Source of the DNA: Dromaius novaehollandiae
Taxonomy: Eukaryota; Chordata; Aves; Casuariiformes; Dromaiidae
Direction of reading: 5' to 3'
NCBI RefSeq assembly: GCF_036370855.1
Contig: NC_088099.1
Span: forward strand, 26,875,501 to 26,939,500
DNA length: 64,000 bases
This document shows, one piece after another, positions 11,424-21,800 of this stretch. Every line of letters begins with the position of its first letter. Position 1 is the first letter of the stretch. The position numbers were made by a program, and so were the translations under genes. The notes beneath the pieces were generated by a model. It saw nothing but the letters and a program-made list of their open reading frames with translations, ran no database searches and was not told where the DNA came from.

Positions 11424-14400
11424 CTATTGTTTTAATGACAGACTTTCAGTGTTGTATGCCAGGAGACCAGCGATGGAAAACCCAAGGTAAAAAGACACTC
11501 TTTCTATGTTTGGGCCATTTTTCAACAGGCATGAGGGAACCGGTTGCACCGGTATCCTCAAGATTTCATTACTGCCATAGTCTACATAGATAACCTTACC
11601 CTCAGCTCTTCCATCCAGAGGAAGCAAAAGATTTTGAACAGCCTTTTCCTTCCAGATATTTCCACTCTGCCAGAGGGAATTCAATTGCTGTTCTGAAAGT
11701 GAAGGAAAGAACTGATCTATTTTTCCTTTGTGAACAAATCTGTTCAGGCCAGTGCCTTTCCCAAGATAGAAATGAGCCTGAGGTAGCTTGGAACGACGCA
11801 GGGTTCCATAGTGCTCTTTGAAAGAGTCATGTAAATGTGTAATGTAGCTTGCCATTTTCCTGGAATCTTCATTTAGTTGTTTTCTATTTTCAGGCCAGAA
11901 TAACAAGGAGGCTAGGAAGAAAGGCTCTACACACTGTGAAGTCAGTTCCACTTTCTGTAGAATATTTCGAAGTTGATTTCTCAGCTCCTGAAAAAGATAC
12001 AGCTTGGTGGATTTAGGTTTAATGCACTTGAGAACAACATTTGCCAAAATCAAATTCTGTTTTTCTTTCAGAGTTGCTTCTGAATTCTCCTCACACAAAA
12101 ATTCATATGCAGCTACTATGTCTTCTAGTTCTGTGTGAGCATTTCTGCGATTTCTGTGGAGGTATTCCAAAAGTCCAGAAAATGAGTCTGCTTTAGAAGC
12201 CTCCAGACTGTCACGGTATGCTTTCCTACGCCGAGGCAAGGGCCACTTTGAGACCTGTTCATTTTTCAGTTGCTCAAAATTGGAATCGCAAAATAATCTT
12301 ATGTATTTGGTAAAACATTCTTGAACCTTCTCATATATTTTTGCTTCTAAAATTTCTTTTTCATTGGTCTGTGTTTTGAAAAAGACAAAGTAGTCTTCAA
12401 AAAAGTCAAATGCCCTTTTCAAACGTGATTGCAAAACATTTAAAAAGCTGGAATAAAGTGTAAGGGCCTCAAACATTTCATTGTCTGTGGCAGGGGTATC
12501 TGTCTTCAAAGGACTATTTCCTGATAGATACATTGCCAAATTTTTTCTACACCATTGGTCTTTGCTGAAAACAGGAACATGCTGAAGTACATCACTAACA
12601 TAAAGACAAGTTTCTATTTCTCCCTGATAACCAGCAGTATTGTATGTGTGAAACCTTTTTTTAAGCTTTGGATGCTGCAAATTTGGTTCAGTGTCTGCAT
12701 TTTCAGCTTGCTGCTGAGATTCTCTGAAAGCTTGTGAGGCATTCTGAGCAAGTTCCAGCATATATTTCAGTTCCTCAGCTGTCATGTCTGCACTTTTTGT
12801 TTTGCGTTCTACCCAGTATCTTAGCTTACTTTTATAGACTTGACCTAATGTATCTGATATGTATGAATTGTGTGGTGCTCTTTCTTTGGCTTCTTTGGCC
12901 CAGTGCAATGCAGAGTCAAAATTCTTTTCTTTAATGTAGAAGTATCTTGCTAAGGCTTGGCAAATGAGACTATTTTGCGTAAATCTAGAGGATCCTTGTT
13001 TCAACACATATTCCACTTTAGCACAGTCTTCTTCCTTATGAATGGCTTCAATTAATGGGGCAAACAATGTATCTGACTCATCACCATGCTCCTTACGCTG
13101 TCTAGTAATCAGCATGGTTTGTATATCACGAATAAGCTTGTCTTTCTTTAATGAAGTCTCATAAAATAAATCCTCTTTCAATAACCGCAAAGCAATTTCA
13201 CTTTTAGACAAGTCATAGGTTAGTTTCAATTCTGTTAGACAGCGACATGCTATCAAGGGGTGAATGATACGCAGACCTCTGTATCTCATGCATTCCTGTA
13301 CCTGAGCATATTTTAGAATATTGGAACAAATTCCCATCTTTTCTATCAGTTTATCTTTATTGCAGCCAATCTCTTGAGAATTAATTCCTAAGAATTCTTC
13401 ACATAGTGATATTGAAACTGTAGATGTACTTACATAGGAGTTTAACAGTGCTAAATAGTAAATAAGTTGTGCTGGTTTAGTGGTAGTATCCAAGTTATTC
13501 AAGGTATTTTTTACCACTGTTTCAATGTACTGTGGATCAAAGTTTTTCTTCATAATCATAAATGAATAGAAATTGTCAGGATTTGAATGCTGCTTTTCAA
13601 TGTCTTTTAGTTTCTGATCAAAAGCCCTTTGCTCTTTTTGAGAAAGCAGATGTTTTAGAGAAATACTGTTCAAGGAATTGATAGTTGAATTTTCATCAGG
13701 ATTCTGAGATCTCATACAATTTAGAATGATCACTAAAGGATTTGCACAGTGAATGTGTTTTTCTGTTATAGCTTTCTGAATTTCTTTCTGCAGAACATAG
13801 ATGTTTTCTTGCTCTTCAAAATCATCCACAAGAAGTAACACTGGTGTATAGCCTGTAGAGTTGTTTGCTCCATAGGTGATTAAAGTTGTCAGCTGTGTTT
13901 CAAAATCATTTGTTTTGTTTTTCAGAACAGCACATCTGAATTGCTTCCGGAGATCCCAGAGGATGTGCATGGCTAATGTTGTCCCACCACAGCCTGGGTG
14001 GTGATAAAGGTTGATAATTTTTACAGGTGATTGGTTAGTACTGTTAGATGAAGACGTAACTAGCTGTTTGAGCTTTTCATAACCGTCCCTTCTGATAAAA
14101 TCTGAGGTATAATTTTCAGAAGAGAAGTAAAAATTCCACCATGACACTTTACCACCTCGATAAAAATCTTCTTCCCGTTCTTTCAGGAATTTTTTAAATT
14201 GCTCTTCATCCTTCTCTATCTCTGTGTCTTTGCATTCATTTTCACAAAGGATTTCTAATGCTGCCATGGAGTCTTCTTCCTTCTTTAGAAGAACAGTAGA
14301 ACCACCAGCAGAGGGTAGAAGTCTTTCAGAAGATTGTGTCACTGATTTTAATTTTGTGATAGTACCATTTACCATTTCTAGGGTTAAATTAGAAACACAT

Positions 14401-16208
14401 TTGGCTGAAAGCTCTTCCTCACTAATGCCTCTAGCATGCAGAAGATCTTTCCATCGCTGATATGTACCTGGGCCAGTGCAAATGCAGAGCATGTCTTCTA
14501 GTCCCTTTAATTCTTGGTAAAATGTAATAAATGTCTCAGTAAGGGGATCCGTTGAATCTTCCACTGTGGAAAGCAAAAGAAACACTATTAAAAACTTCCC
14601 ACTCTGTTTTACATCTTTGTGTGAAAGAAATGAAATTAATTTTCTAACATCAGCAGCCCTGTCTCGTTGCCATGAGGGAGGATCTAGTGGTGGGTGCTTA
14701 TTGCCTTCAAAGCCTGATCTGCCATTGCAGAAAATCCAGTTGGTCTCCTGATGCAGATTTCGCTTTTCAGCTTGTTCAGAAATGGAACCCTCCTTGTTTT
14801 GATAATGTTCTGGGAAGCAAAGTTTGGCATTTCGATTTTTTTGGTAGGTTTTACATACGCCGTTCATTTCTGATTCAAAATCGAAGTCAAGCACAGCAAA
14901 CCATTTTATTTCCTGCAAGAAGTCTAAGTGCATCATTTGACTTGAATGGCACTTGTTTGTTACTAAAATATAGTAGTCATAATAAGAGTCTTCTAGCAAG
15001 TCCCTGTTACCAGTAAGCAGACTAACTAGTTTTAGTCCTTCATTCCCTATCTTCTTTTGCTTTAGGATATATTCTGCCTCTGCGTTTTTACGAGAATCTG
15101 CTAAAGATGTCAAGGTAGATTTAAACAGTTCTAGTTCTTTTGAATTTTGAATGATATTTTTGGAACTAGCTCCATCCCGGATGAAGAAAGCCTTGTTCCA
15201 GCCCTTACTTTTGTATTCATATGTGTGGGTTGAGAAATATTTTGTATCACAGAGGGAGTGTTTTGGAACTATATCTATTTCAATGACAAAGTTATCTGAT
15301 AGAGTTCCATTTTGTAATAATATTTCTACAAATCTAGGTTGTCTAATGCAAGCTTTTGCAATCTCAGTGTACTTCTCAGGAAAGTACTTTCCAATGTATT
15401 TATTAAAATGGTCAATATATGCTTCTTTGTTGGTAACTTTTATTCCTTCAATTTCCCCATGTGGATCATCACGAACTCCAAAATGGATAGTACCATTTGT
15501 GCGAGAGTTCATGCAGGCTGAAGCAAATCTAAAGACTTCATTGCTAAATTTTATCATAATATTTTCTTCTTGTGCCTTATCTGTGTTGGTGAGTAATTTG
15601 AATTCATGTGCTGGGTCGATGAGATTGAGCGGTCCTGTTTCAGGGATATTAAGAATATTATGGTATGTATATCGAGCACCATCACTGAAATTATCAAAAG
15701 GATGTGGCATACAAGTCTTTCTGGCTGGGTGCTGGTTGCTTGACAGTGATTTCTCTGATACATCCTTTTTGCCATCTGACGTTTTTGCGACTTTGTCTTC
15801 TAGGGGCTCAGTCTCAGAATTCTGTGATACACTGGGATTAAATGACCTGTATTTCTCCTTGCATGCTTTCTTTGCAATTTCTTCGTCTTCTCCTTTGCCA
15901 TCAAGATCATGTTTGGTGTCTTCTTGTCTCACAGCTTGGTTTGAACTGTCAGGTAGAATATTATTCTGTCTCAGGACATGAATAATTTGAAGAGCAGGCC
16001 CATGAGTTATGCCCATATCTACAAGATCATTTTTAGTTAACAGTCTCAAAGTAGAACCAGCTATATCTTGGTTAAACAGAATTTCTGCATACTTCTTGTC
16101 AATCTTAACTTCTTTGATAGCCCATTGTCTAACTTGCTCTTTTGTCCAGTTGTCAACGTTTTGATATAACTTTGATTTCTCATTTTCTTCAGTGTTAGTA
16201 TTTTCCAT
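11424..16208 (-). CDS. SAMD9L: SAMD9/SAMD9L-family antiviral factor, intact
   Basis: A single open frame of 1594 codons ending in TAG, close to the ~1585-1590 residues of human SAMD9 and SAMD9L. Visible parts in order: an N-terminal SAM domain (about residues 16-82); an acidic/lysine-rich linker; a Schlafen-like AlbA_2 domain (about 180-385) with HEFK at 201-204 and GTIHFGV at 239-245; a SIR2-like region; a P-loop NTPase with the family's atypical Walker A (HHPGCGGTT, 736-744) and Walker B (VLLLVDDF, 790-797); an alpha-helical TPR-like region; and a C-terminal part that in the family is an OB-fold. Family knowledge: interferon-induced cytosolic proteins that restrict poxviruses and cell growth, with the AlbA domain reported to cleave phenylalanine tRNA when activated. 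The start is supported by the immediate SAM domain and by a splice acceptor 2 nt upstream. I use SAMD9L because the non-mammalian single copy usually carries that name; the sequence does not exclude SAMD9. Confidence 0.95.
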   Translation of the reverse strand: MENTNTEENEKSKLYQNVDNWTKEQVRQWAIKEVKIDKKYAEILFNQDIAGSTLRLLTKNDLVDMGITHGPALQIIHVLRQNNILPDSSNQAVRQEDTKHDLDGKGEDEEIAKKACKEKYRSFNPSVSQNSETEPLEDKVAKTSDGKKDVSEKSLSSNQHPARKTCMPHPFDNFSDGARYTYHNILNIPETGPLNLIDPAHEFKLLTNTDKAQEENIMIKFSNEVFRFASACMNSRTNGTIHFGVRDDPHGEIEGIKVTNKEAYIDHFNKYIGKYFPEKYTEIAKACIRQPRFVEILLQNGTLSDNFVIEIDIVPKHSLCDTKYFSTHTYEYKSKGWNKAFFIRDGASSKNIIQNSKELELFKSTLTSLADSRKNAEAEYILKQKKIGNEGLKLVSLLTGNRDLLEDSYYDYYILVTNKCHSSQMMHLDFLQEIKWFAVLDFDFESEMNGVCKTYQKNRNAKLCFPEHYQNKEGSISEQAEKRNLHQETNWIFCNGRSGFEGNKHPPLDPPSWQRDRAADVRKLISFLSHKDVKQSGKFLIVFLLLSTVEDSTDPLTETFITFYQELKGLEDMLCICTGPGTYQRWKDLLHARGISEEELSAKCVSNLTLEMVNGTITKLKSVTQSSERLLPSAGGSTVLLKKEEDSMAALEILCENECKDTEIEKDEEQFKKFLKEREEDFYRGGKVSWWNFYFSSENYTSDFIRRDGYEKLKQLVTSSSNSTNQSPVKIINLYHHPGCGGTTLAMHILWDLRKQFRCAVLKNKTNDFETQLTTLITYGANNSTGYTPVLLLVDDFEEQENIYVLQKEIQKAITEKHIHCANPLVIILNCMRSQNPDENSTINSLNSISLKHLLSQKEQRAFDQKLKDIEKQHSNPDNFYSFMIMKKNFDPQYIETVVKNTLNNLDTTTKPAQLIYYLALLNSYVSTSTVSISLCEEFLGINSQEIGCNKDKLIEKMGICSNILKYAQVQECMRYRGLRIIHPLIACRCLTELKLTYDLSKSEIALRLLKEDLFYETSLKKDKLIRDIQTMLITRQRKEHGDESDTLFAPLIEAIHKEEDCAKVEYVLKQGSSRFTQNSLICQALARYFYIKEKNFDSALHWAKEAKERAPHNSYISDTLGQVYKSKLRYWVERKTKSADMTAEELKYMLELAQNASQAFRESQQQAENADTEPNLQHPKLKKRFHTYNTAGYQGEIETCLYVSDVLQHVPVFSKDQWCRKNLAMYLSGNSPLKTDTPATDNEMFEALTLYSSFLNVLQSRLKRAFDFFEDYFVFFKTQTNEKEILEAKIYEKVQECFTKYIRLFCDSNFEQLKNEQVSKWPLPRRRKAYRDSLEASKADSFSGLLEYLHRNRRNAHTELEDIVAAYEFLCEENSEATLKEKQNLILANVVLKCIKPKSTKLYLFQELRNQLRNILQKVELTSQCVEPFFLASLLFWPENRKQLNEDSRKMASYITHLHDSFKEHYGTLRRSKLPQAHFYLGKGTGLNRFVHKGKIDQFFPSLSEQQLNSLWQSGNIWKEKAVQNLLLPLDGRAEGKVIYVDYGSNEILRIPVQPVPSCLLKNGPNIERVSFYLGFSIAGLLAYNTESLSLKQ

Positions 16209-16210
16209 TC

Positions 16211-16212
16211 CT
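16211..16212 (-). other. SAMD9L: Splice acceptor before SAMD9L coding exon
   Basis: On the minus strand a pyrimidine-rich tract ending in CTTTAAG precedes GA-ATG, so the coding exon probably starts at 16210. This matches human SAMD9 and SAMD9L, whose whole coding region sits in the last exon behind non-coding 5' exon(s). Confidence 0.65.
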
Positions 16213-18802
16213 TAAAGAAAAAAACCCACAACATTACTAAAAACATGTTTTACAGTAGCCTATTAATTGAATAACACATTTTTTCCTTGCTGTTATCTAC
16301 CATTAATTTCTTCATTAGTGTAATCTGCCACATGGAATATACTAGTTCGGTTGAGCCAGGGAACACAGGCAGAATGTGACGTTAAATCATATATAAGGCA
16401 TTAATTACCTCTAAGATACAGGTTTTAATTTTCTTAAAGAAAATTTTATTTTAATCCTGTTTTTAAACCAGTTCTGCAACTGACACTACACAAAAATTGA
16501 GACTGATTTGTGGTCATTTGGACACCTACTTGTCATATGGTCTGTCAGACACAAAACACCATCACAGCGGGTCATTAGGTTTGCAGTTTGGTGGAAAAGC
16601 AAAATCAAATGCACACAGAAATCTTAACTTTTTTTCACCCTTAGATGTGGTCAGGTATGGAATCTGAATATCAATAATACTGTGAAGAGACACAGGAGAG
16701 GAAACATACTGCTGTGCTTACTTTGTTGTTGCTATTTTACAAATGAAAGGAAAATCTTTTCCATACTACCATTTCAGTACCTTTCGCATACATTAAGATT
16801 TCTCAAATTAAACAAAAGCAAGTAGTGAAGCAACATTTGCAGAGATGTTTATTCCCACTTAACTTAGCTTTGCAATGATATAACTGCTTCACCTCAGTAG
16901 CATAACTCTGACTTACAGCAGCATAAACTCATAAGCAGAACTAATACTTGTTAATTGTCCCACGTGGTTACTAGATGCAGGGCAATTGCAGGGTGCTGCA
17001 AGGCTTGCTTTCATGGCAACTTGCAGGCTATGCAAATGAACTCTGCCTGGTTTTTGGAGTCAAACAGAAACCGTGGAACGTGAAAGAGTAGAGCCAAGCC
17101 CAAACTAGAGCTTCCTGTCTACTAACAAGCCACCTTAGTGAGCGCTCTACATCATCTAATTGCATTGTTGGAGAACTAACAAAGCTCACGTCCATCAGTT
17201 TACAAAATGCAGACACACTCTTGACTAGTAGATGCATAAACAGAGAGATAGTTTCATTTAGGAAACGGAGTGTGATAAGTATGGACTTCAGAGATCAATG
17301 ACATTTTCCCTCAGCAATATGTTCTTTGATATAACTGCGAGCTGGGGTTGTCAGCTGCCTTTTTGCCTGGAAGTGTCACTTTCAAAATTGAGGTGGATAA
17401 AACCTGAAAGATGATGCGGTTTAGCTACCTGATGATTGCAGTCTCTTTTGAAAATCCCACGTCCCAACTCTAAGTATCCTACCATTCTGGTAATAAGCTG
17501 TTCTGTTTTCCCCCTCTTAAAGCACAAGAGAAGTTACATTGATACAGATTCTAGGATATCCCATGATGAGATCTTAATATCCAATGCTTGGTATCCAACC
17601 CTATCAGAAATTATGAAAGTGCTTCTCTGACATGGGACCTGCTCCACCAGCAGCCTTGTCCTGTCTCAGGCTCCATAGCCCCTCACCACCCCCGCTCTTG
17701 CTTCCTTTCCTGCGGCTGCTGCTGCACTTGGCATTGCTGCTGTTGCATTGACAAGCACTGACAGTATAAACAGCTTTTTCTAAAACTGAACTCTAAAATA
17801 TGGAGCTAATACATGTTGGCATGACCCATTAATAGCTGAACCCACCAAATAACGAACCATGCTCTTGCCTTTTTTGTATGCAATCTTTGAAGCAGTGATG
17901 GGTCTAATATTTAAGGAGCTTGAGGGATCAAGTAGCGGAAAAGTAGATCTTGTACTGTGTCACCAAGTTAAAGAGAGCAGCAGCACTATGTCTTCAAACA
18001 CCAGAACAGGTAAATGCACCTTGGAAGAATCATCTCATCTGCAGAAGGTTTCTTCTACTGCAAATCACCTCAGCTTTTTCACTACAGCGGGTGAACATTA
18101 GACAGGTGCCCAGCTAACATACCTACTCTTCAGTATAGGGGGAAAAGCACAAAGACAGGAATTTATGAAATAGCATCTTTCCTGATTGCTTGAAGTTTTT
18201 GATGTGCTCTGCAATGAAGCTTGTCCAATGCACAGCAGACGGAATTAGAACTCTGTTTAATCTCTAAGACAGGGAGAAGAGCATCTTGCAATCCACTTGG
18301 TTTTAGCAAAAGCTTTGAAAAAAGAGGCACAATAAAATAATAAATTTCCTTTAGATGTCTCTAATTTTACTTTATCCTTCTGCTGCCTTTGGGAGAATTA
18401 TATTCATTTATCTGAAATTTTTACTTTGTTATGGAATTGCACCCAGCTACAGTTGCTACATTAGTGGTGATAGTCTACTCCATGTACCTTTTCTTATTTG
18501 GAACTGAGTCTTCTGGAGACAAAATGACTTCTTAGATTTCTCAGTGAAGAAATTTGGTTTCCTGAAAGAAAAGAAGCCGTGGTTATCTCAGCTACGCTAG
18601 CAACATGCCTTCCTCAGCGAAGCTTGCAGTTGAGCCACTGCTGCCTTTACTCTTCACAGACCCTCTGCTTTGCTCACAGGAAAACCAGGTCCTAGTTCTT
18701 TAAAATGCCATACTGAAAATGGCATGCTCTAGAATTATTCATTAATAGCATGGTAAACACATAGTGTAATAATACTTGGGGGGGGGGGGGGATAGACTTA
18801 CT
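16213..18802 (-). other. Presumed 5' intron of SAMD9L
   Basis: Non-coding sequence between the acceptor at the SAMD9L start codon and the candidate promoter near 18.85 kb. No further exon is recognised, although GTAAGT-type donors on the minus strand (for example 16912-16917) leave room for alternative 5' exons. Confidence 0.4.
18778..18791 (+). repeat. G14 homopolymer
   Basis: Fourteen consecutive G residues, 6 nt left of the candidate exon-1 donor of SAMD9L (C14 on the transcribed strand). Runs of this length often vary in length or are misassembled. Confidence 0.9.
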
Positions 18803-18892
18803 GTTTGGTTTTATTCCAAAACTTAAACTGCTATATTATTCACCAGTAACCCCGCCCAGGAGACCAAGAGGCTGAGAAAAGAAACCGAAACC
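18803..18892 (-). promoter_or_regulatory. SAMD9L: Candidate SAMD9L promoter with ISRE and GC box
   Basis: The plus strand carries AGAAACCGAAACC at 18880-18892, matching the ISRE pattern RGAAANNGAAACY, inside a longer run of GAAA units from 18875. About 20 nt nearer the gene is a GC box (CCCCGCCC, 18850-18857), and an AATAATATA stretch follows. A GTAAGT donor on the minus strand at 18797-18802 could end a short non-coding first exon and splice to the acceptor at 16211. The ISRE is bound by ISGF3 and IRF factors, and SAMD9L genes are known interferon targets. Transcription start and exon 1 are inferred, not seen. Confidence 0.55.
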
Positions 18893-21800
18893 AAAGCACT
18901 TTCTTCGATTCGGAGACTGTGTTCAGTCCAGCCATGTAAAAGTATGATTTTCATGCCCACCAAAATTATCCTCTGTAATACAGGCACAATTTATTCTTAC
19001 AAAAAAGCAAATATTTTTATGTACCTTAAAAGAGTTACTACATGTTTAACTGTTTGGAAACCCCACAATGAGAGAAAGCTCCCGAATGGGGTACTTTCAT
19101 TTCCTAGTTTTGATGCAATGTTTCTCAGTTGCACCTTACTGGCTAGATAATGATTCTGGCCATCTGAAATATTTTAAAGATGATCTTTTCCAGCGTGGAG
19201 TAACTCTACCACTTTATTTCTGCAGAATAATTTCTAAGGAGGGCATGTTCCTTGGGATTATTTCACTGCAATCTTGTAACAGCTACATTTCATGTGCAAA
19301 AGTTTAACAGAAGATTCAGAGGACATAAATTATGAGAAGAGTTTGTTTTAGTAGGCTACAGATCATCTCATATATAAAATTAATGTCTCAGAAAAAAGAA
19401 ATGGTATCACACTAAGCCATCAGTTCTGCATAAAATATTCCAGCCCCTAAGTAAAGATGCATGTACTTACCATGACTGTTCTGCTCTGCAGTTATTTCCC
19501 TGTAGCTGTTCGATAAATGTGTTTTGTTCAAGCAGGAAACAAAACAGCTAAAATTTGGCTGAATTCCTCTTCTAAACCATGAAAGGAAACTAAAATTAGT
19601 TTAGAAACTTCTAATAGACGTCGGACCGGCAGAAATAGTGGGAGGGAATGTGCATCTCCAGTCATATGATCAGGTTTCCCCAATGGTAAACACCCCTGTC
19701 TAGGGGAGAAAAATAACAACTCCTGCTGGAGAATATTTGTTATTCTCTACCTTTTCCTCCTGTGCTCCTAGTCTGCCCTTCCAGCGGTGTGTCGAAGATG
19801 CTAAGGTTAGACTGGGCATGTCAGAAGCTGAGCGCACAGAGGAGAGGAGGAGCTTAAACCAGCAGAACTTTCCCAGAGTGAGAGGAAAAAAGGGAAGTAA
19901 TACAGTAGACACTTCTGGGAAATGTGAATGTTCTACAGTACAGGCACTTTTGAATAACCAGGCTTACTGACCTGCTCTTAGGTCTTCATTGCTTGCTTTT
20001 CCACGCTGCATGTATGTTAGTCTATTCCTGGGCTCCTTCTCTGGACCATACAGACAATTCCATTTGAAATGTAGCTTGGGTATAGTTCTTCGATAGTTTA
20101 CTCCAGAGATATTTTCCTTTAGGCAGTGTGCTTGTATGGCACCCTGCATAATCCTCCAACACTATCTGAAAAAGGTTTCTGCAGAAATACCCTGGCATTG
20201 GTTGCTTCTGCTTCCGGTGTTTCACAGTGCTATCAGCAATGTTGCAGTACTCTCTTCCATTGACCATTGTCACTACCCTGTTTTTTCATCCATTGCGCTT
20301 AACTGACTTGGTTGGCCATGATAAACAGCTGGCATCTAAGGAAGACAATGGCAATCTTTAGACTGTAATTGTTCAGAAGGGTGGCAGCGAGAGTGCTCTC
20401 GCTTACAGATTTATGTTGTGCATTTGGTCTCATGGATGAAGAGGTTGAAAATCCTTCAGACTGATATCTGCTCTGAGAACAACTAGATGAGGTCACTGCA
20501 AGATGTGATCTTTTGTTATAAAAAGATCTACTGATCAAAGCCTTAGGCCAGTGAGTTGTGTTAGAAAGCAAACAGCATCTCCAGCCACCACAAAGCCGGC
20601 TGTGGAGAAGCCAGCATCTCCTCCAGGGGACAATACTGATGATAATACTATTGCCTTTCCATCTTCCATTTATGTATACTGTCCCTGTGTGTTTAAGCTA
20701 CACATATTTCTTAAGTTCTGGCATTGCACTCTTCCTCTATTGCATAAATTCTGATGGGAAAAATTGTGTCACTGTGTTGAATCCCTAACCATTGCACGTT
20801 TCAGGAAGGTATCCTCAGCAGGTGGAGTGATACGGCTAGACACTGAACACTTGCATATAGTTTCATGCCAACCTTAAGGAATGCGGACTAATACTTGACG
20901 TGATGCAGTAAAAACATCACCTTGCTGGGCTGTGATGCAGCTCACACATTATTTTAAGCACTCTGATATGAAAAATTATAAAAAATAATAATACCATCTT
21001 TGATTCAGCACCAGAGGCCCAGAAAACACCAAGTGCCATGAGACATGGTAGCTGGCAGTCTGCTTTAGAGGTTGCTAGTCTTGAGCAGCATGGATGTGAG
21101 CCATTCTGCACCTTTTTACTTGGGGGACAGTGACTGCTTTATCGGGCAAGTATCTTTAGTTACACAGACATAGCCTGCCTCCCTAGAGACCATTCAAGTT
21201 TACTCCCTTTAGCTGTGTATACTTGCTGAGGCAGTTGATCCCTTCTCACCCAGAAGAATCCAAGCAGTGAGCAAGTTGAGCTGTTGCCCCGTAGGAACTG
21301 TTGAATTTCCCCAGCTTAATCCTAATTTATGCTGTCACAGCTCAGCTGCTGGTTATGGAAGCATACCTGGTTTCCAGGATACCTGTCCCATGTTCTAGGT
21401 TGCTGATTTGGAGCTGTGCAAATGCTATTTCCTTCCTGTTCCTTTCTCCTTCCTATTAGCTAGATTCATTGCTAGTACATCTTGCTAGCTATGTTTTCCT
21501 GTCTATCACTACTGTTAAGCAGCTTCAATCCTACTAATCTTGTGAGCCAGACTCATCTTTAACTGCTCTACACTGGGTTGTGCTTCCAGTTGTTCTTCCA
21601 GTTCTCACTAAGTGTGTTTTCTGTTAGCGATGCCAATTAACCATGTCCGCTGTTATGATCTGATGTGTCTTGCCTATTTGGCTATCAACAGCATCATTTT
21701 CCTACAAGATTTTCTCTTCAGATCTAATTTGCAGACATTTCAGCATGACATGAGGCTGTATTTATATTCAAATTTCTGATCACCCCAGGTCTGTTGATTT

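Noticed and set aside
15151-15981. 276-codon plus-strand frame
   Set aside because: It lies entirely antisense to the SAMD9L coding exon and looks like a shadow of it.
19913-19921. GAS-like TTCTGGGAA, possible STAT1 site for SAMD9L
   Set aside because: It fits the consensus, but such a 9-mer is expected by chance in a window of this size, and it lies 3.7 kb from the start codon with no supporting motifs.
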